Part shown: one piece after another, positions 1-7,663 of the stretch
How positions within the stretch are numbered: position 1 is the first letter of the stretch
Layout of the letters: the number at the start of each line of letters is the position of its first letter
Source of the DNA: JANOYY01 sp031418035
Lineage (GTDB): Bacteria > Actinomycetota > Acidimicrobiia > Acidimicrobiales > JANYDT01
Length of the DNA stretch: 64,000 bases
Direction of reading: 5' to 3'
Assembly: GCA_031418035.1 (NCBI GenBank)
Contig: JANOWU010000051.1
Span: forward strand, 21,508-85,507
Program-made: the position numbers and the translations under genes
Notes under the pieces: generated by a model
Told to the model about the DNA's origin: nothing
What the model saw: the letters and a program-made list of their open reading frames with translations, nothing else
Database searches by the model: none

Positions 1-133
1 GGCCAACCGATTGCGTGGCTCGATGTCTGAGCATGCAGAAAACCCCGTGAAATGACGCCATGAACTACGCGAGCCTCGAATTCCGATTCGTTTCCCGTAC
101 GGAACTCCCCATCCCCTACCTCGGAGCACTCTC

Positions 134-1168
134 ATGAACACGCATTACAGCCCGTCTCGTGGAGGAATAATCACCGGCTGGGGCACGGCATTGCCGGCAA
201 CCAAGGTCACGAACGACGATCTTGCGTCGTACCTGGATACCAACGACGAGTGGATCACCGAACGGACCGGGATCAAGACTCGCTACTGGGGCGACGAAGG
301 ACCGGCCGCTCTTGGCACCCGCGCGGCTCGCGAGGCATTGAAGATGGCGAACTGCGGCCCTGAGGACATCGACCTGTTGATTCTCGCAACGTGCTCGCCG
401 GAATACATACTCCCCGGCAGTTCCGCGATGGTGCAACACGATCTCGGACTCAAGTGCGGCGCGTTCGACCTCGGCACGGCGTGTTCTGGGTTCACCTACA
501 GCGTCGTCACGGCACACGGCTTCTTGAACCTCGGCATGAACCGAATCTTGGTGATCGGCGCCGAACAATTGAGTCGGATCATCGACAAGAACGATCGCAA
601 CACGGCGATCTTGTTCGGCGACGGGGCGGCTGCCGTAGTGATCGAGGCCTGTGAAGGCGAAGGGCAGCTTCTCGGCTTCGACCTTGGCGTCGACGGGTCA
701 GCAGTCGAGTTCCTCTACGGCTTCCACGATCAGCCCGTGACCATGGACGGAAAGGAAGTCTTTCGACGCGCGGTTCATGCGATGGTCGACTCATCGCTCG
801 TCGCGCTGGAAAAGGCGAAGATGACGATGGACGATATCGACTGGGTCATCCCCCACCAGGCCAATCGTCGCATCATCGAAGCAGCGGTCAAGCGCCTGAA
901 GTGGCCGATGGAACGGACGTCGACGAACGTTGAATTCGTCGGGAACACGAGCGCGGCGTCTATACCGCTCGCCCTCGATGCCGAGCTCACGAAAGGCAAC
1001 ATCAAGCCCGGTGACAACGTGTTGATGTGTGGTTTCGGTGCCGGCATGACGTGGGCAAGTGCGGTCGTTCGATGGGGAGGTGTCTACCGGGAGGGCGGAC
1101 ACGGCGCCGCGTTCCACGGGGCGACGACCGACGGGGCGACGGCCGACGAGGCGGGTGCTGCGGGGTGA
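134..1168 (+). CDS. fabH: 3-oxoacyl-ACP synthase III (FabH)
   Basis: Condenses an acyl-CoA starter with malonyl-ACP to begin fatty acid elongation in the cytoplasm. The 344-residue thiolase-fold protein carries the complete FabH triad: Cys117 in GTACSGFTYS, His241 in IPHQANRR and Asn271 in GNTSAASIP. The last 25 or so residues after VVRWGG are a Gly/Ala-rich tail beyond the usual FabH end and are probably disordered. It is the first gene of fabH-fabG-acpP-fabF; its TGA overlaps the fabG GTG start (GTGA), so the two are translationally coupled. The 133 bases before it contain no recognisable gene; a short open frame ending at about base 55 may be the tail of an upstream gene, but this cannot be judged here. 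Confidence 0.95.
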   Translation: MNTHYSPSRGGIITGWGTALPATKVTNDDLASYLDTNDEWITERTGIKTRYWGDEGPAALGTRAAREALKMANCGPEDIDLLILATCSPEYILPGSSAMVQHDLGLKCGAFDLGTACSGFTYSVVTAHGFLNLGMNRILVIGAEQLSRIIDKNDRNTAILFGDGAAAVVIEACEGEGQLLGFDLGVDGSAVEFLYGFHDQPVTMDGKEVFRRAVHAMVDSSLVALEKAKMTMDDIDWVIPHQANRRIIEAAVKRLKWPMERTSTNVEFVGNTSAASIPLALDAELTKGNIKPGDNVLMCGFGAGMTWASAVVRWGGVYREGGHGAAFHGATTDGATADEAGAAG

Positions 1169-1869
1169 GCCGCGTAGTTCTGATAACGGGCGGTAATCGA
1201 GGTATCGGTCTCGCGACGGCACGTTGGTTTGCTGCCCGCGGTGACACGGTCGTCGTGACGTCACGGTCCGGCGAACCCATCGAGGGACTGCACGTGGTGA
1301 CGTGCGACGTCACTGACCCGGCCGCGGTCGATGCGGCCTTTCGCGACGTCGAGGCAGCCCACGGACCCGTTGAAGTGGTCGTGGCCAATGCCGGAATCAC
1401 GAAAGACGGCTTGCTCGTCCGGATGAGCGAGGACGCGTTTACGTCCGTCATCGATGCGAACCTCACCGGAGCGTGGCGTGTGGCCAAGCGCGCTGCGATT
1501 TCGATGTTGCGTCAACGCAAGGGTCGGATCATCTTCGTCTCCTCGGTCGTCGCCTACTTCGGGGTCCCGGGACAGGCGAACTATGCGGCCTCCAAAGCCG
1601 GACTCATCGGCATGGCGCGCTCGATGGCCAAGGAGTTGGCGAGCCGATCAATCACGGTCAACGTCGTGGCTCCCGGTGGTGTCGACACCGACATGGTGGC
1701 GTCCCTCCCGGAAGCGCAACAGGCTGGACTTGCGTCGGCGACTCCACTCGGTCGCCTCGCTACGCCCGACGAGGTGGCAGCGGCGATCCATTTCCTTGCG
1801 TCCCCGGACGCGAGCTTCATCACGGGCGTTGTATTGCCCGTCGACGGCGGACTGGCAATGGGTCACTAG
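1165..1869 (+). CDS. fabG: 3-oxoacyl-ACP reductase (FabG/MabA-like SDR)
   Basis: NADPH-dependent reduction of 3-oxoacyl-ACP in the type II cycle. This is a 234-residue classical short-chain dehydrogenase: cofactor loop TGGNRGIG near residues 8-15, NAG motif near 75-77, and catalytic Ser127, Tyr140 and Lys144 (YAASK). An ATG 138 bases upstream exists in the same frame, but the GTG at 1165 is preferred because it overlaps the fabH stop and puts the Rossmann motif at the expected N-terminal position. The protein ends in a typical SDR tail (LPVDGGLAMGH). The 156 bases to acpP carry a 15-bp tandem repeat. Confidence 0.93.
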   Translation: MSRVVLITGGNRGIGLATARWFAARGDTVVVTSRSGEPIEGLHVVTCDVTDPAAVDAAFRDVEAAHGPVEVVVANAGITKDGLLVRMSEDAFTSVIDANLTGAWRVAKRAAISMLRQRKGRIIFVSSVVAYFGVPGQANYAASKAGLIGMARSMAKELASRSITVNVVAPGGVDTDMVASLPEAQQAGLASATPLGRLATPDEVAAAIHFLASPDASFITGVVLPVDGGLAMGH

Positions 1870-1925
1870 GCTTGTGACGCATTCGACGACCATCGCCGAA
1901 CATCTGACGTACTCTCATCGCGTTC

Positions 1926-2015
1926 GAACCGCATCACCTCGAACCGCAGCACCTCGCACCACCTCACCTCGAACCTCAACACCTCGCACCACATCACCTC
2001 GCACCACACAACAAA
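1926..2015. repeat. 15-bp tandem repeat (about six units) before acpP
   Basis: Six consecutive 15-base units start at 1926, 1941, 1956, 1971, 1986 and 2001. Five end in the pentamer cacctc or its last five bases; the sixth is degenerate and runs into the acpP ribosome-binding site. The consensus is roughly gMaccNcaNcacctc. The array fills most of the fabG-acpP intergenic space and is strongly depleted in G on the plus strand, so the acpP leader RNA would be largely unstructured. Confidence 0.85.
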
Positions 2016-2025
2016 GGAACCAGCC

Positions 2026-2271
2026 ATGACCAACGACGAAGCTTTCGCCACTTTCAAAGACGCCGCTGTGGAGGTGCTGTCCGTCGATCCGTCGGCCGTC
2101 GTGCCCGAGGCATCGTTTGCTGACGACCTCGACGCCGACTCACTCGACCTCGTCGAGTTCGTGATGGCCCTCGAAGACAAGTTCGGCGTGGAGATTCCCG
2201 AGTCTGATCTGGAAGGCGTCAAGACGGTCGGTCAGGCCTTCGATATCGTCCTCGCCAAGCTCGGCAACTAG
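2026..2271 (+). CDS. acpP: Acyl carrier protein
   Basis: Carries growing acyl chains on a 4'-phosphopantetheine arm. The 81-residue acidic protein has the invariant DSL motif with Ser39 as attachment site (DDLDADSLDLVEFVMAL). Helix II and the VEIPESD stretch of helix III are typical. The ATG follows an AAAGGA Shine-Dalgarno with suitable spacing. It lies between fabG and fabF on the same strand, which fits a dedicated carrier for this cluster. Confidence 0.96.
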   Translation: MTNDEAFATFKDAAVEVLSVDPSAVVPEASFADDLDADSLDLVEFVMALEDKFGVEIPESDLEGVKTVGQAFDIVLAKLGN

Positions 2272-2326
2272 CCGAACCCGACGTTCCACACATCCCCAGC
2301 CTGCCGCTGCCACGAACGAGGTCACG

Positions 2327-3523
2327 ATGACAAACCGCCGATATCCACGTCGAGTCGCGGTCACCGGATTGGGCGTTGTTGCCTATTGCGGAATGAATGT
2401 TGACTCCTTTTGGAACGGACTTCTCGAGTCCGAGCCGGGTGACGTGTCGCGCCGCATCGTTGACTTCGATCCGGCACCCTATTTCGCCGGGCCGAAAGAA
2501 GCGCGTCGCGCCGACCGATTCACGCAGTTAGCACTGGCGGCTGCGCATCAAGCGATCACGGGGGCGGGGGATCTCGGTGGGTATGACCCCGCCCGAATCG
2601 GAACGTTGATCGGCACGGGCGTCGGCGGCTTGGAAACCTTGGAAGAACAGATCGTTCTCCGTCACGAAAAAGGCGAACGTCGGGTATCGCCGTTTCTGGT
2701 CCCGATGATGATGTCGAATGCGGCCGCCGCGTCGGTCTCTATGAAATACGGATACCAAGGGCCGTGCGAGGCCGTCGTCACCGCCTGTGCCGCGGGGACG
2801 CACTCCATCGGGAATGCGGGTCGTTTGATCGCCACCGGTCAATGCGACGTCGTCATCACCGGCGGGTCGGAGTCAGCAATGACCCCGACGGCTATGGCCG
2901 GCTTCGGCAACATGACCGCATTGTCGACGTCGGGCTGGTCGCGCCCCTTCGACATCGGTCGAGACGGGTTTGTCATGGCGGAGGCGGCGGGTGTTCTCGT
3001 GCTCGAAGAGTGGGACAGGGCCGTCGAACGCGGCGCCTTCATTTGGGCGGAGTTTCTCGGATCGGCATCAACCGCCGACGCCCATCACATCACGGCGCCC
3101 TCCCCCGGCGGAGCAGGCGCAGTGCGCTGCATGGAACTGGCCATTGCCGACGCAGGGCTCTCCGCGAGCGACATCAGGCATGTGAACGCCCACGGCACAT
3201 CGACACCGCTGAACGATGCGGCAGAAGCAGAAGCGATCGCGAAGGTCTTTGGTTCGCCGGGACCAATCGTGACTTCCACGAAGGGCGTGACCGGTCACGC
3301 GCTCGGCGCCGCAGGCGCAATCGAAGGCGTTGCGCTGGCACTTGCCATCACCAAAGGAATTGTTCCGCCGACGCGGGGAACATCACGAGACTCCCTCGAC
3401 GCCAGCGTCGGATTCGACATCGCGCTCGAGGCTCGGCCTTGGACACCCGGGCCCGCAATCTCGAACAGTTTCGGTTTCGGTGGTCACAACGGCACGATCG
3501 TCATGGGACCCGCCGACCGCTAG
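2327..3523 (+). CDS. fabF: 3-oxoacyl-ACP synthase II (FabF)
   Basis: Elongating ketosynthase that condenses acyl-ACP with malonyl-ACP. The 398 residues show the full Cys-His-His set: Cys154 in TACAAGTHS, His289 in VNAHGTSTP and His324 in KGVTGHALGAAG, with Lys319 alongside. The C-terminal NSFGFGGHN loop is intact. Length is slightly short for FabF (usually about 410). It closes the plus-strand fatty acid unit. No malonyl-CoA:ACP transacylase (fabD) or enoyl reductase gene lies in the window, so those steps must be encoded elsewhere. Confidence 0.95.
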   Translation: MTNRRYPRRVAVTGLGVVAYCGMNVDSFWNGLLESEPGDVSRRIVDFDPAPYFAGPKEARRADRFTQLALAAAHQAITGAGDLGGYDPARIGTLIGTGVGGLETLEEQIVLRHEKGERRVSPFLVPMMMSNAAAASVSMKYGYQGPCEAVVTACAAGTHSIGNAGRLIATGQCDVVITGGSESAMTPTAMAGFGNMTALSTSGWSRPFDIGRDGFVMAEAAGVLVLEEWDRAVERGAFIWAEFLGSASTADAHHITAPSPGGAGAVRCMELAIADAGLSASDIRHVNAHGTSTPLNDAAEAEAIAKVFGSPGPIVTSTKGVTGHALGAAGAIEGVALALAITKGIVPPTRGTSRDSLDASVGFDIALEARPWTPGPAISNSFGFGGHNGTIVMGPADR

Positions 3524-3524
3524 C

Positions 3525-3543
3525 GAGGTTCACGCGGAACCTC
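3525..3543. terminator. Hairpin between convergent fabF and fabZ
   Basis: A perfect 7-bp stem (gaggttc / gaacctc) with a 5-base loop begins two bases after the fabF stop and lies about 12 bases past the fabZ stop on the other strand. It is GC-rich enough to be a bidirectional terminator, but neither side has a clear T-run, so the assignment is tentative. Confidence 0.45.
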
Positions 3544-3555
3544 CGACCGATGAAC

Positions 3556-3984
3556 CTAGAGGTCGGCAAGCACGAAGAGCAGATCGGCTTCGCAGGCGAG
3601 CTGTCCGCCGACCAGTACACGTCCCGAACCCTTCCCGGCGCGGCCGGAGAGCCGACCCAATTCCACCGACAGCTCCAACGTATCGCCGGGCACAGCCTGT
3701 CGCCGGAATCGCGCGCTGTCGACGCCAGCCAGCATCGGGAGTTTTCCGGCAAATCGTTCATCGGTAAGTACACCTATGGCACCGACTTGCGCCAGAGATT
3801 CGATCATCAACACGCCGGGGAGCGTCGGACGTCCGGGAAAGTGTCCCGCCCAGAACCATTCGTCGCCGGTGAGCTTCCACGTTGCCGAGACCCTCACCCC
3901 CGGTTCGAGTGCAGTGACCTCGGTGACAAACAGAAAAGGCTCACGATGGGCGAGAACGTCGATGGGTCGGGGCAGCGTGCTCAT
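3556..3984 (-). CDS. fabZ: 3-hydroxyacyl-ACP dehydratase (FabZ)
   Basis: Dehydrates 3-hydroxyacyl-ACP to trans-2-enoyl-ACP. The 142-residue hot-dog-fold protein has the FabZ active-site helix GHFPGRPTLPGVLMIESLAQ, with His48 and Glu62 as the catalytic pair. The start at 3984 is chosen over a longer frame because it overlaps the bcp stop as ATGA and gives the family length. It is the last gene of a minus-strand unit convergent with fabF, so the dehydratase is not co-transcribed with the rest of the elongation genes. Confidence 0.9.
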   Translation of the reverse strand: MSTLPRPIDVLAHREPFLFVTEVTALEPGVRVSATWKLTGDEWFWAGHFPGRPTLPGVLMIESLAQVGAIGVLTDERFAGKLPMLAGVDSARFRRQAVPGDTLELSVELGRLSGRAGKGSGRVLVGGQLACEADLLFVLADL

Positions 3985-4448
3985 TTCGATCCGCCCTCGA
4001 GTGCTTCGAGCAGGACCTGTGGCGTGTCTTTCGGGCTTACCTTGTACCACGCCCGTTCGATCTTTCCCTTTCCGTCGATCAAGAACGCAGAGCGTTCAAC
4101 ACCCATGTACTTCTTGCCGTACAGAGACTTCTCCTTCCACACGAAAAATGCCTCAGCCACAACATGGTCGGCATCCGAAAGAAGAGGGAAGCCCAACTCA
4201 TACTTGACGTCGAACTTCTTTTGCTTCGCCGGTAGATCCGGGCTGATTCCGATGATTGCGACATCGTCGACTCGGCCTTCGGCAACGAGATCTCGGAGCA
4301 GACACGACTGCTGCGTACAGCCGGGAGTATCGGCCTTCGGATAGAAATAGACACAGACTCGGCGTCCTCGGAGGGACTTCAGAGTTACCGTGTTTCCGTC
4401 CTGGTCGAGAAGGTTCAGTTCAGGTGCTTTGTCACCGGGTGCCAACAT
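3981..4448 (-). CDS. bcp: Thioredoxin-dependent thiol peroxidase (Bcp/PrxQ)
   Basis: Reduces hydrogen and alkyl peroxides using thioredoxin. The 155-residue AhpC/TSA-fold protein has the peroxidatic Cys44 and a resolving Cys49 in TPGCTQQSC, the four-residue spacing of the atypical 2-Cys PrxQ/Bcp class. An upstream ATG would add a 40-residue proline-rich leader unlike the family; MLAPGDKAPEL is the normal Bcp beginning. It overlaps fabZ by four bases and sits 52 bases downstream of the acyl-CoA-dehydrogenase-like gene. Confidence 0.92.
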   Translation of the reverse strand: MLAPGDKAPELNLLDQDGNTVTLKSLRGRRVCVYFYPKADTPGCTQQSCLLRDLVAEGRVDDVAIIGISPDLPAKQKKFDVKYELGFPLLSDADHVVAEAFFVWKEKSLYGKKYMGVERSAFLIDGKGKIERAWYKVSPKDTPQVLLEALEGGSK

Positions 4449-4500
4449 GGTCCCAGGGTATCGCGGGCGTGCCGGGCCGGGCTTCGGCTCAGAGGGAGGC

Positions 4501-5622
4501 TCATAGGGAGTTGGTGTCGATCGCCAGTCCGACGAGATGTCGTCCGACCGTTTCGAAAGTCCGTGCACTTACCATTATGTGAGCGGCCGCCGTGTGAACG
4601 TCGCGAAAGCACCGTGCCAAAGCGGTGTCGGTATGGATGGAGGATCCACCGCCGAGCCCATAGCACCGGTCGACGGCATCGATACACTGCTCGCTTACGA
4701 ACGCCGCAGCCTGGCGCACGTTGAGGCGGTTCTCAACTGGAACGCGCTCACCGCGTGCCACGAGTTCGCACACCGCCTCCACTTCACCAAAGAGATACGC
4801 CGTCGCCGAACGGACCAGCGAGTCGGCCCGGGCCAGCTCGACTTGAGAGATTGGCGATTCGCTGAGGAAGCGCTTGGCCTGGGCCGGACGCTTCGTCTGC
4901 GAGAGTTCAGTTGCCTCCGCAACGGCGCGTCGGGCGATCCCGATCATCACTCCTGCGATGCCGGCGCCGAAAAGTACGAACCCGGGCGTGCGGGCGATTG
5001 CCGCGTCGACCGTTGGGCGCGCTCGGCCGAACGCGACGTAGCGTCCGTCGGGAACGAACACGTCGGTGATCGAAAAGTCGTGCGAACCGGTTCCGCCCAG
5101 TCCGACGGGATTCCAGTTCTCGTGGATCTCGATGTCCGACGCTTGCACCAGGAGTTGCAGGAAGCTGTTGTCGTCGCTCATCGCCCCCGCCGACACCCAG
5201 TGGGCCAGGGCACAACCGCTCCCCCATGCCCAACGTCCGCTGAGGCGATAGCCGCCCTCGACCTTGACGGCCCTGCCTGACGGGGCGAACGCTCCGTTGG
5301 CGATACTTGCGGCATTGCCGAATATCTCCCGGGCCCACACCGGGTCGAGGTTGCCTGCCATGTGGGAGGTCTGCGACGCGACCGTTGCACACCAGCCGGC
5401 CGCAGCGTCGGCCTCGGACAGCGAGATAAGTGTGCGTAGGGAGTCAGCTACCGAGACCTTCGGCCCTCCATAGGCTTCGGGCACGAACAGGCGGAAGGCA
5501 TCGACCAGTTGGAGCGCACGCACGGTTTCTTCGCCGAGTCGCCGTCGTTGCTCGTTGGCCGAGGCATGTTCGCGCAACGTACTCGTCACGTCTTCGAGAA
5601 TGGAAGCAGGTGAGCTTGACAC
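4501..5622 (-). CDS. Acyl-CoA dehydrogenase-like flavoprotein (HsaA/type 2 family)
   Basis: The 373-residue protein has the acyl-CoA dehydrogenase fold: an all-helical N-terminal domain (about 1-115), a beta domain with GWCATVASQTSHM and GRWAWGSG, the GTGSHDFSITDVFVP strand near residue 200, and a C-terminal helical domain from about 230. Absence of the usual catalytic Glu signature and the GSHDF motif place it nearer to the type 2 group, which includes flavin-dependent hydroxylases such as HsaA, than to true beta-oxidation dehydrogenases. It starts 10 bases after parA and precedes bcp. The substrate is not evident. Confidence 0.8.
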   Translation of the reverse strand: MSSSPASILEDVTSTLREHASANEQRRRLGEETVRALQLVDAFRLFVPEAYGGPKVSVADSLRTLISLSEADAAAGWCATVASQTSHMAGNLDPVWAREIFGNAASIANGAFAPSGRAVKVEGGYRLSGRWAWGSGCALAHWVSAGAMSDDNSFLQLLVQASDIEIHENWNPVGLGGTGSHDFSITDVFVPDGRYVAFGRARPTVDAAIARTPGFVLFGAGIAGVMIGIARRAVAEATELSQTKRPAQAKRFLSESPISQVELARADSLVRSATAYLFGEVEAVCELVARGERVPVENRLNVRQAAAFVSEQCIDAVDRCYGLGGGSSIHTDTALARCFRDVHTAAAHIMVSARTFETVGRHLVGLAIDTNSL

Positions 5623-5632
5623 AGAGACGACC

Positions 5633-6463
5633 TTAGCGATCGTGGGAGTCCGCTTTCGAACGCTCGCGTTTTCGCGCCAGCCCCATCAACGACTGAAAGT
5701 GGGCGTCGAACACTGTTGCGACCGCCTCCCCCTTTCGGCCCATTGCGTGCACCGGCAGGCGAGACCCCAGCGCCTCTGCCAATACCGTCCGCTGAGGAAT
5801 CTCCGGAGTCCACACGGTCGTTCGCCCGAGCATCTTGTAGAGAACGTCGCGTTGGCGCTCGACCTCGTTCGATTGTCCCGGGACGCGGTTCACGATCACA
5901 CCGGCGATATCAAGTTCGGCGTTGTGTTGTTCCCACACGCCGTCGATCAAATCGCTGACGGCGGCCACACCTCGCGCCGACAACGCCGCGGGCTCGACGA
6001 CGATCAGAGCGAAATCGGCGGCGGCCAACGCGTTCGTCGTCATCTGGCCGAGCGCGGGCGAGCAGTCGATGAGAATGAGGTCGTAGCTCGCTTCGAGCCC
6101 TTCCAGAGCCTTCCGCAGACGGCGGGCCAAACGCTTCTTTCCGACCTCGACTTCGCGCTCGATGAGGTCGCCGCTGCCCGGGAGAAGGTCCACCCGTCCC
6201 TCTCCCTCCGGCCAGATCGACGTGACGATACCCGCCCGTGCACACCCGGACCGATTCGCGAGGACAGCCCGAGAAACCCCGTAGACGACTCCTTCGGGCT
6301 CGAAACCCAAAGCCCATGTCGCGTTGGCCTGCGGATCAGCATCGACGACCAGAATTCGCTTTCCGGCCGCCCATCCGGCCGAGGCCAGACCCAACGTGAC
6401 CGTGGTCTTGCCCACGCCACCCTTCTGATTCACGACAGCAACAATCGCGCCCATAGTGAACAT
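5633..6463 (-). CDS. ParA/Soj-family ATPase (orphan)
   Basis: A deviant Walker ATPase of 276 residues: Walker A KGGVGKTT at about 14-21, switch I DADPQANAT, Walker B LILIDCSPAL, and RVPGQSNE near the C-terminal third. Such proteins dimerise on ATP and bind DNA non-specifically to position chromosomes, plasmids or protein clusters. No parB lies nearby, so it may position some other cargo. Starts are possible at 6463 (MFTMGAI) or 6454 (MGAI). A perfect inverted repeat covers this start region. The next gene follows after 10 bases, so parA appears to head the unit acad-bcp-fabZ. Confidence 0.88.
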   Translation of the reverse strand: MFTMGAIVAVVNQKGGVGKTTVTLGLASAGWAAGKRILVVDADPQANATWALGFEPEGVVYGVSRAVLANRSGCARAGIVTSIWPEGEGRVDLLPGSGDLIEREVEVGKKRLARRLRKALEGLEASYDLILIDCSPALGQMTTNALAAADFALIVVEPAALSARGVAAVSDLIDGVWEQHNAELDIAGVIVNRVPGQSNEVERQRDVLYKMLGRTTVWTPEIPQRTVLAEALGSRLPVHAMGRKGEAVATVFDAHFQSLMGLARKRERSKADSHDR

Positions 6464-6477
6464 CTAACCATGTTCAC
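6456..6477. promoter_or_regulatory. Perfect 8-bp inverted repeat at the parA start
   Basis: gtgaacat and atgttcac are separated by six bases. The left arm overlaps the possible parA start codon at 6463 and the right arm faces the divergent LOG gene 107 bases away. The symmetry and position are those of an operator; the spacing differs from the actinobacterial SOS box (GAAC-N4-GTTC) and the sequence is not a parS site. Confidence 0.5.
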
Positions 6478-6583
6478 CGAGCTGTGCTTCCGACCGTCGT
6501 TCTTGGGAAGTTCCCCCGACAACCACCGAGCGAAGCGACCGCCCACGCGACCAGGAGTGGACACTCTCCGATACGTTGGTTCC

Positions 6584-7663
6584 ATGGTCGCCAAACCTCC
6601 ACGCATCAACCCTCGTCGGACCACCAGCAACGCGGATCTCGATGCAAAGATCACCGCCCTCCTCGAAGCCATCGACCCGGGCACCAGTGACAAGGACCGT
6701 CGGCTCGACCACCGAGACCAACTCCGCGAGATACTCGTGTCGGCGACGCTCATGGCCGTCGACACCTCCGCCGAGCGCGCGGACCGGCTGGATCTCAAGA
6801 TCGCGAACGCTGCCCTGCAGGAGATGCGTCGGGGCTATCTCATGCTGGGACCGCACCGCGGTCGACGCAAGATCACCATCTTCGGGTCGGCCCGAACGTC
6901 GGCCGACGATCCTCTCTACGACCTCACCCGACGCACCGCGGCAGAGTTCGCAGCCCAGGACTGGATGGTCGTCACCGGCGCCGGCCCTGGGATCATGGCC
7001 GCGGGCCTCGAAGGCGCCGGCCGCGAAAAAGCCCTCGGCGTCAGCATCAGGCTGCCGTTCGAATCTCAGGCCAACGAGTTCGTGGACGACGGCAACCTGG
7101 TTGACATGCGGTACTTCTTCACCCGCAAACTTGCACTTATGCGCGAGAGCGACGGGTTCGTCGTCATGCCGGGAGGGTTTGGCACCCTCGACGAGACCTT
7201 CGAACTCCTGACGCTCATCCAGACCGGCAAGGCAACACCGGTTCCGATCGTCATGCTCGGACTCGGACATGGGTACTGGACGGCCTGGGAAAAATTCGTC
7301 GACAAGGTGGTCGAGGAAGGTTACGCGTCAGACGGCGACAAGCGGCTGTACACGGTTACCAACGACGTGAAGACCGCTGTCGACACGATCATGGGCTTCT
7401 ACGCGAACTACCACTCCATTCGCTGGGTCGGCGACCGCCTCATAGTCCGGATGCTGCGACCGCCCAGCCCTGAGCAATTGGCGGCGGTCTCCACGATGTT
7501 TCAGCCCTACACGACCGATAACGCCGGGGTGTCGATTACCGATCCACTGCGTCAGGAGGTGGAGGAGAACGACCACCTGTCGCTGGCGCGGATCGGTCTA
7601 CACCTGAACCGACGCCAGCCCGGACGCCTGCGCTTGCTCATCGATGAGGTCAACCACTGGTAG
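6584..7663 (+). CDS. LOG-family Rossmann nucleotide-binding protein (TIGR00730-like)
   Basis: The 359-residue protein has a central lysine-decarboxylase-like (LOG) domain: KITIFGSART at 96-105, TGAGPGIMAAG at 131-141 and the family signature PGGFGTLDE at 196-204. Classical LOG proteins cleave cytokinin-type nucleoside monophosphates to free base and ribose 5-phosphate. This member has about 90 extra N-terminal residues and a C-terminal domain, a larger actinobacterial form whose substrate is unknown. The ATG at 6584 is chosen over a very long upstream frame that would read through parA on the opposite strand. Its 3' end overlaps the convergent beta-galactosidase gene by 14 bases. Confidence 0.85.
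   Translation: MVAKPPRINPRRTTSNADLDAKITALLEAIDPGTSDKDRRLDHRDQLREILVSATLMAVDTSAERADRLDLKIANAALQEMRRGYLMLGPHRGRRKITIFGSARTSADDPLYDLTRRTAAEFAAQDWMVVTGAGPGIMAAGLEGAGREKALGVSIRLPFESQANEFVDDGNLVDMRYFFTRKLALMRESDGFVVMPGGFGTLDETFELLTLIQTGKATPVPIVMLGLGHGYWTAWEKFVDKVVEEGYASDGDKRLYTVTNDVKTAVDTIMGFYANYHSIRWVGDRLIVRMLRPPSPEQLAAVSTMFQPYTTDNAGVSITDPLRQEVEENDHLSLARIGLHLNRRQPGRLRLLIDEVNHW

Noticed and set aside
1..133. Possible upstream gene end
   Set aside because: Short frames end at bases 30, 50 and 55, but the coding part lies outside the window and none can be identified.
6456..6477. parS site or LexA box for the palindrome near parA
   Set aside because: The arms do not match the actinobacterial parS sequence, and the GAAC and GTTC half-sites are ten bases apart rather than four as in the SOS box.
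5555..6583. Long plus-strand extension of the LOG gene across the parA region
   Set aside because: This part is antisense to a well-supported ParA gene and has no similarity to LOG proteins; the ATG at 6584 gives the normal beginning.
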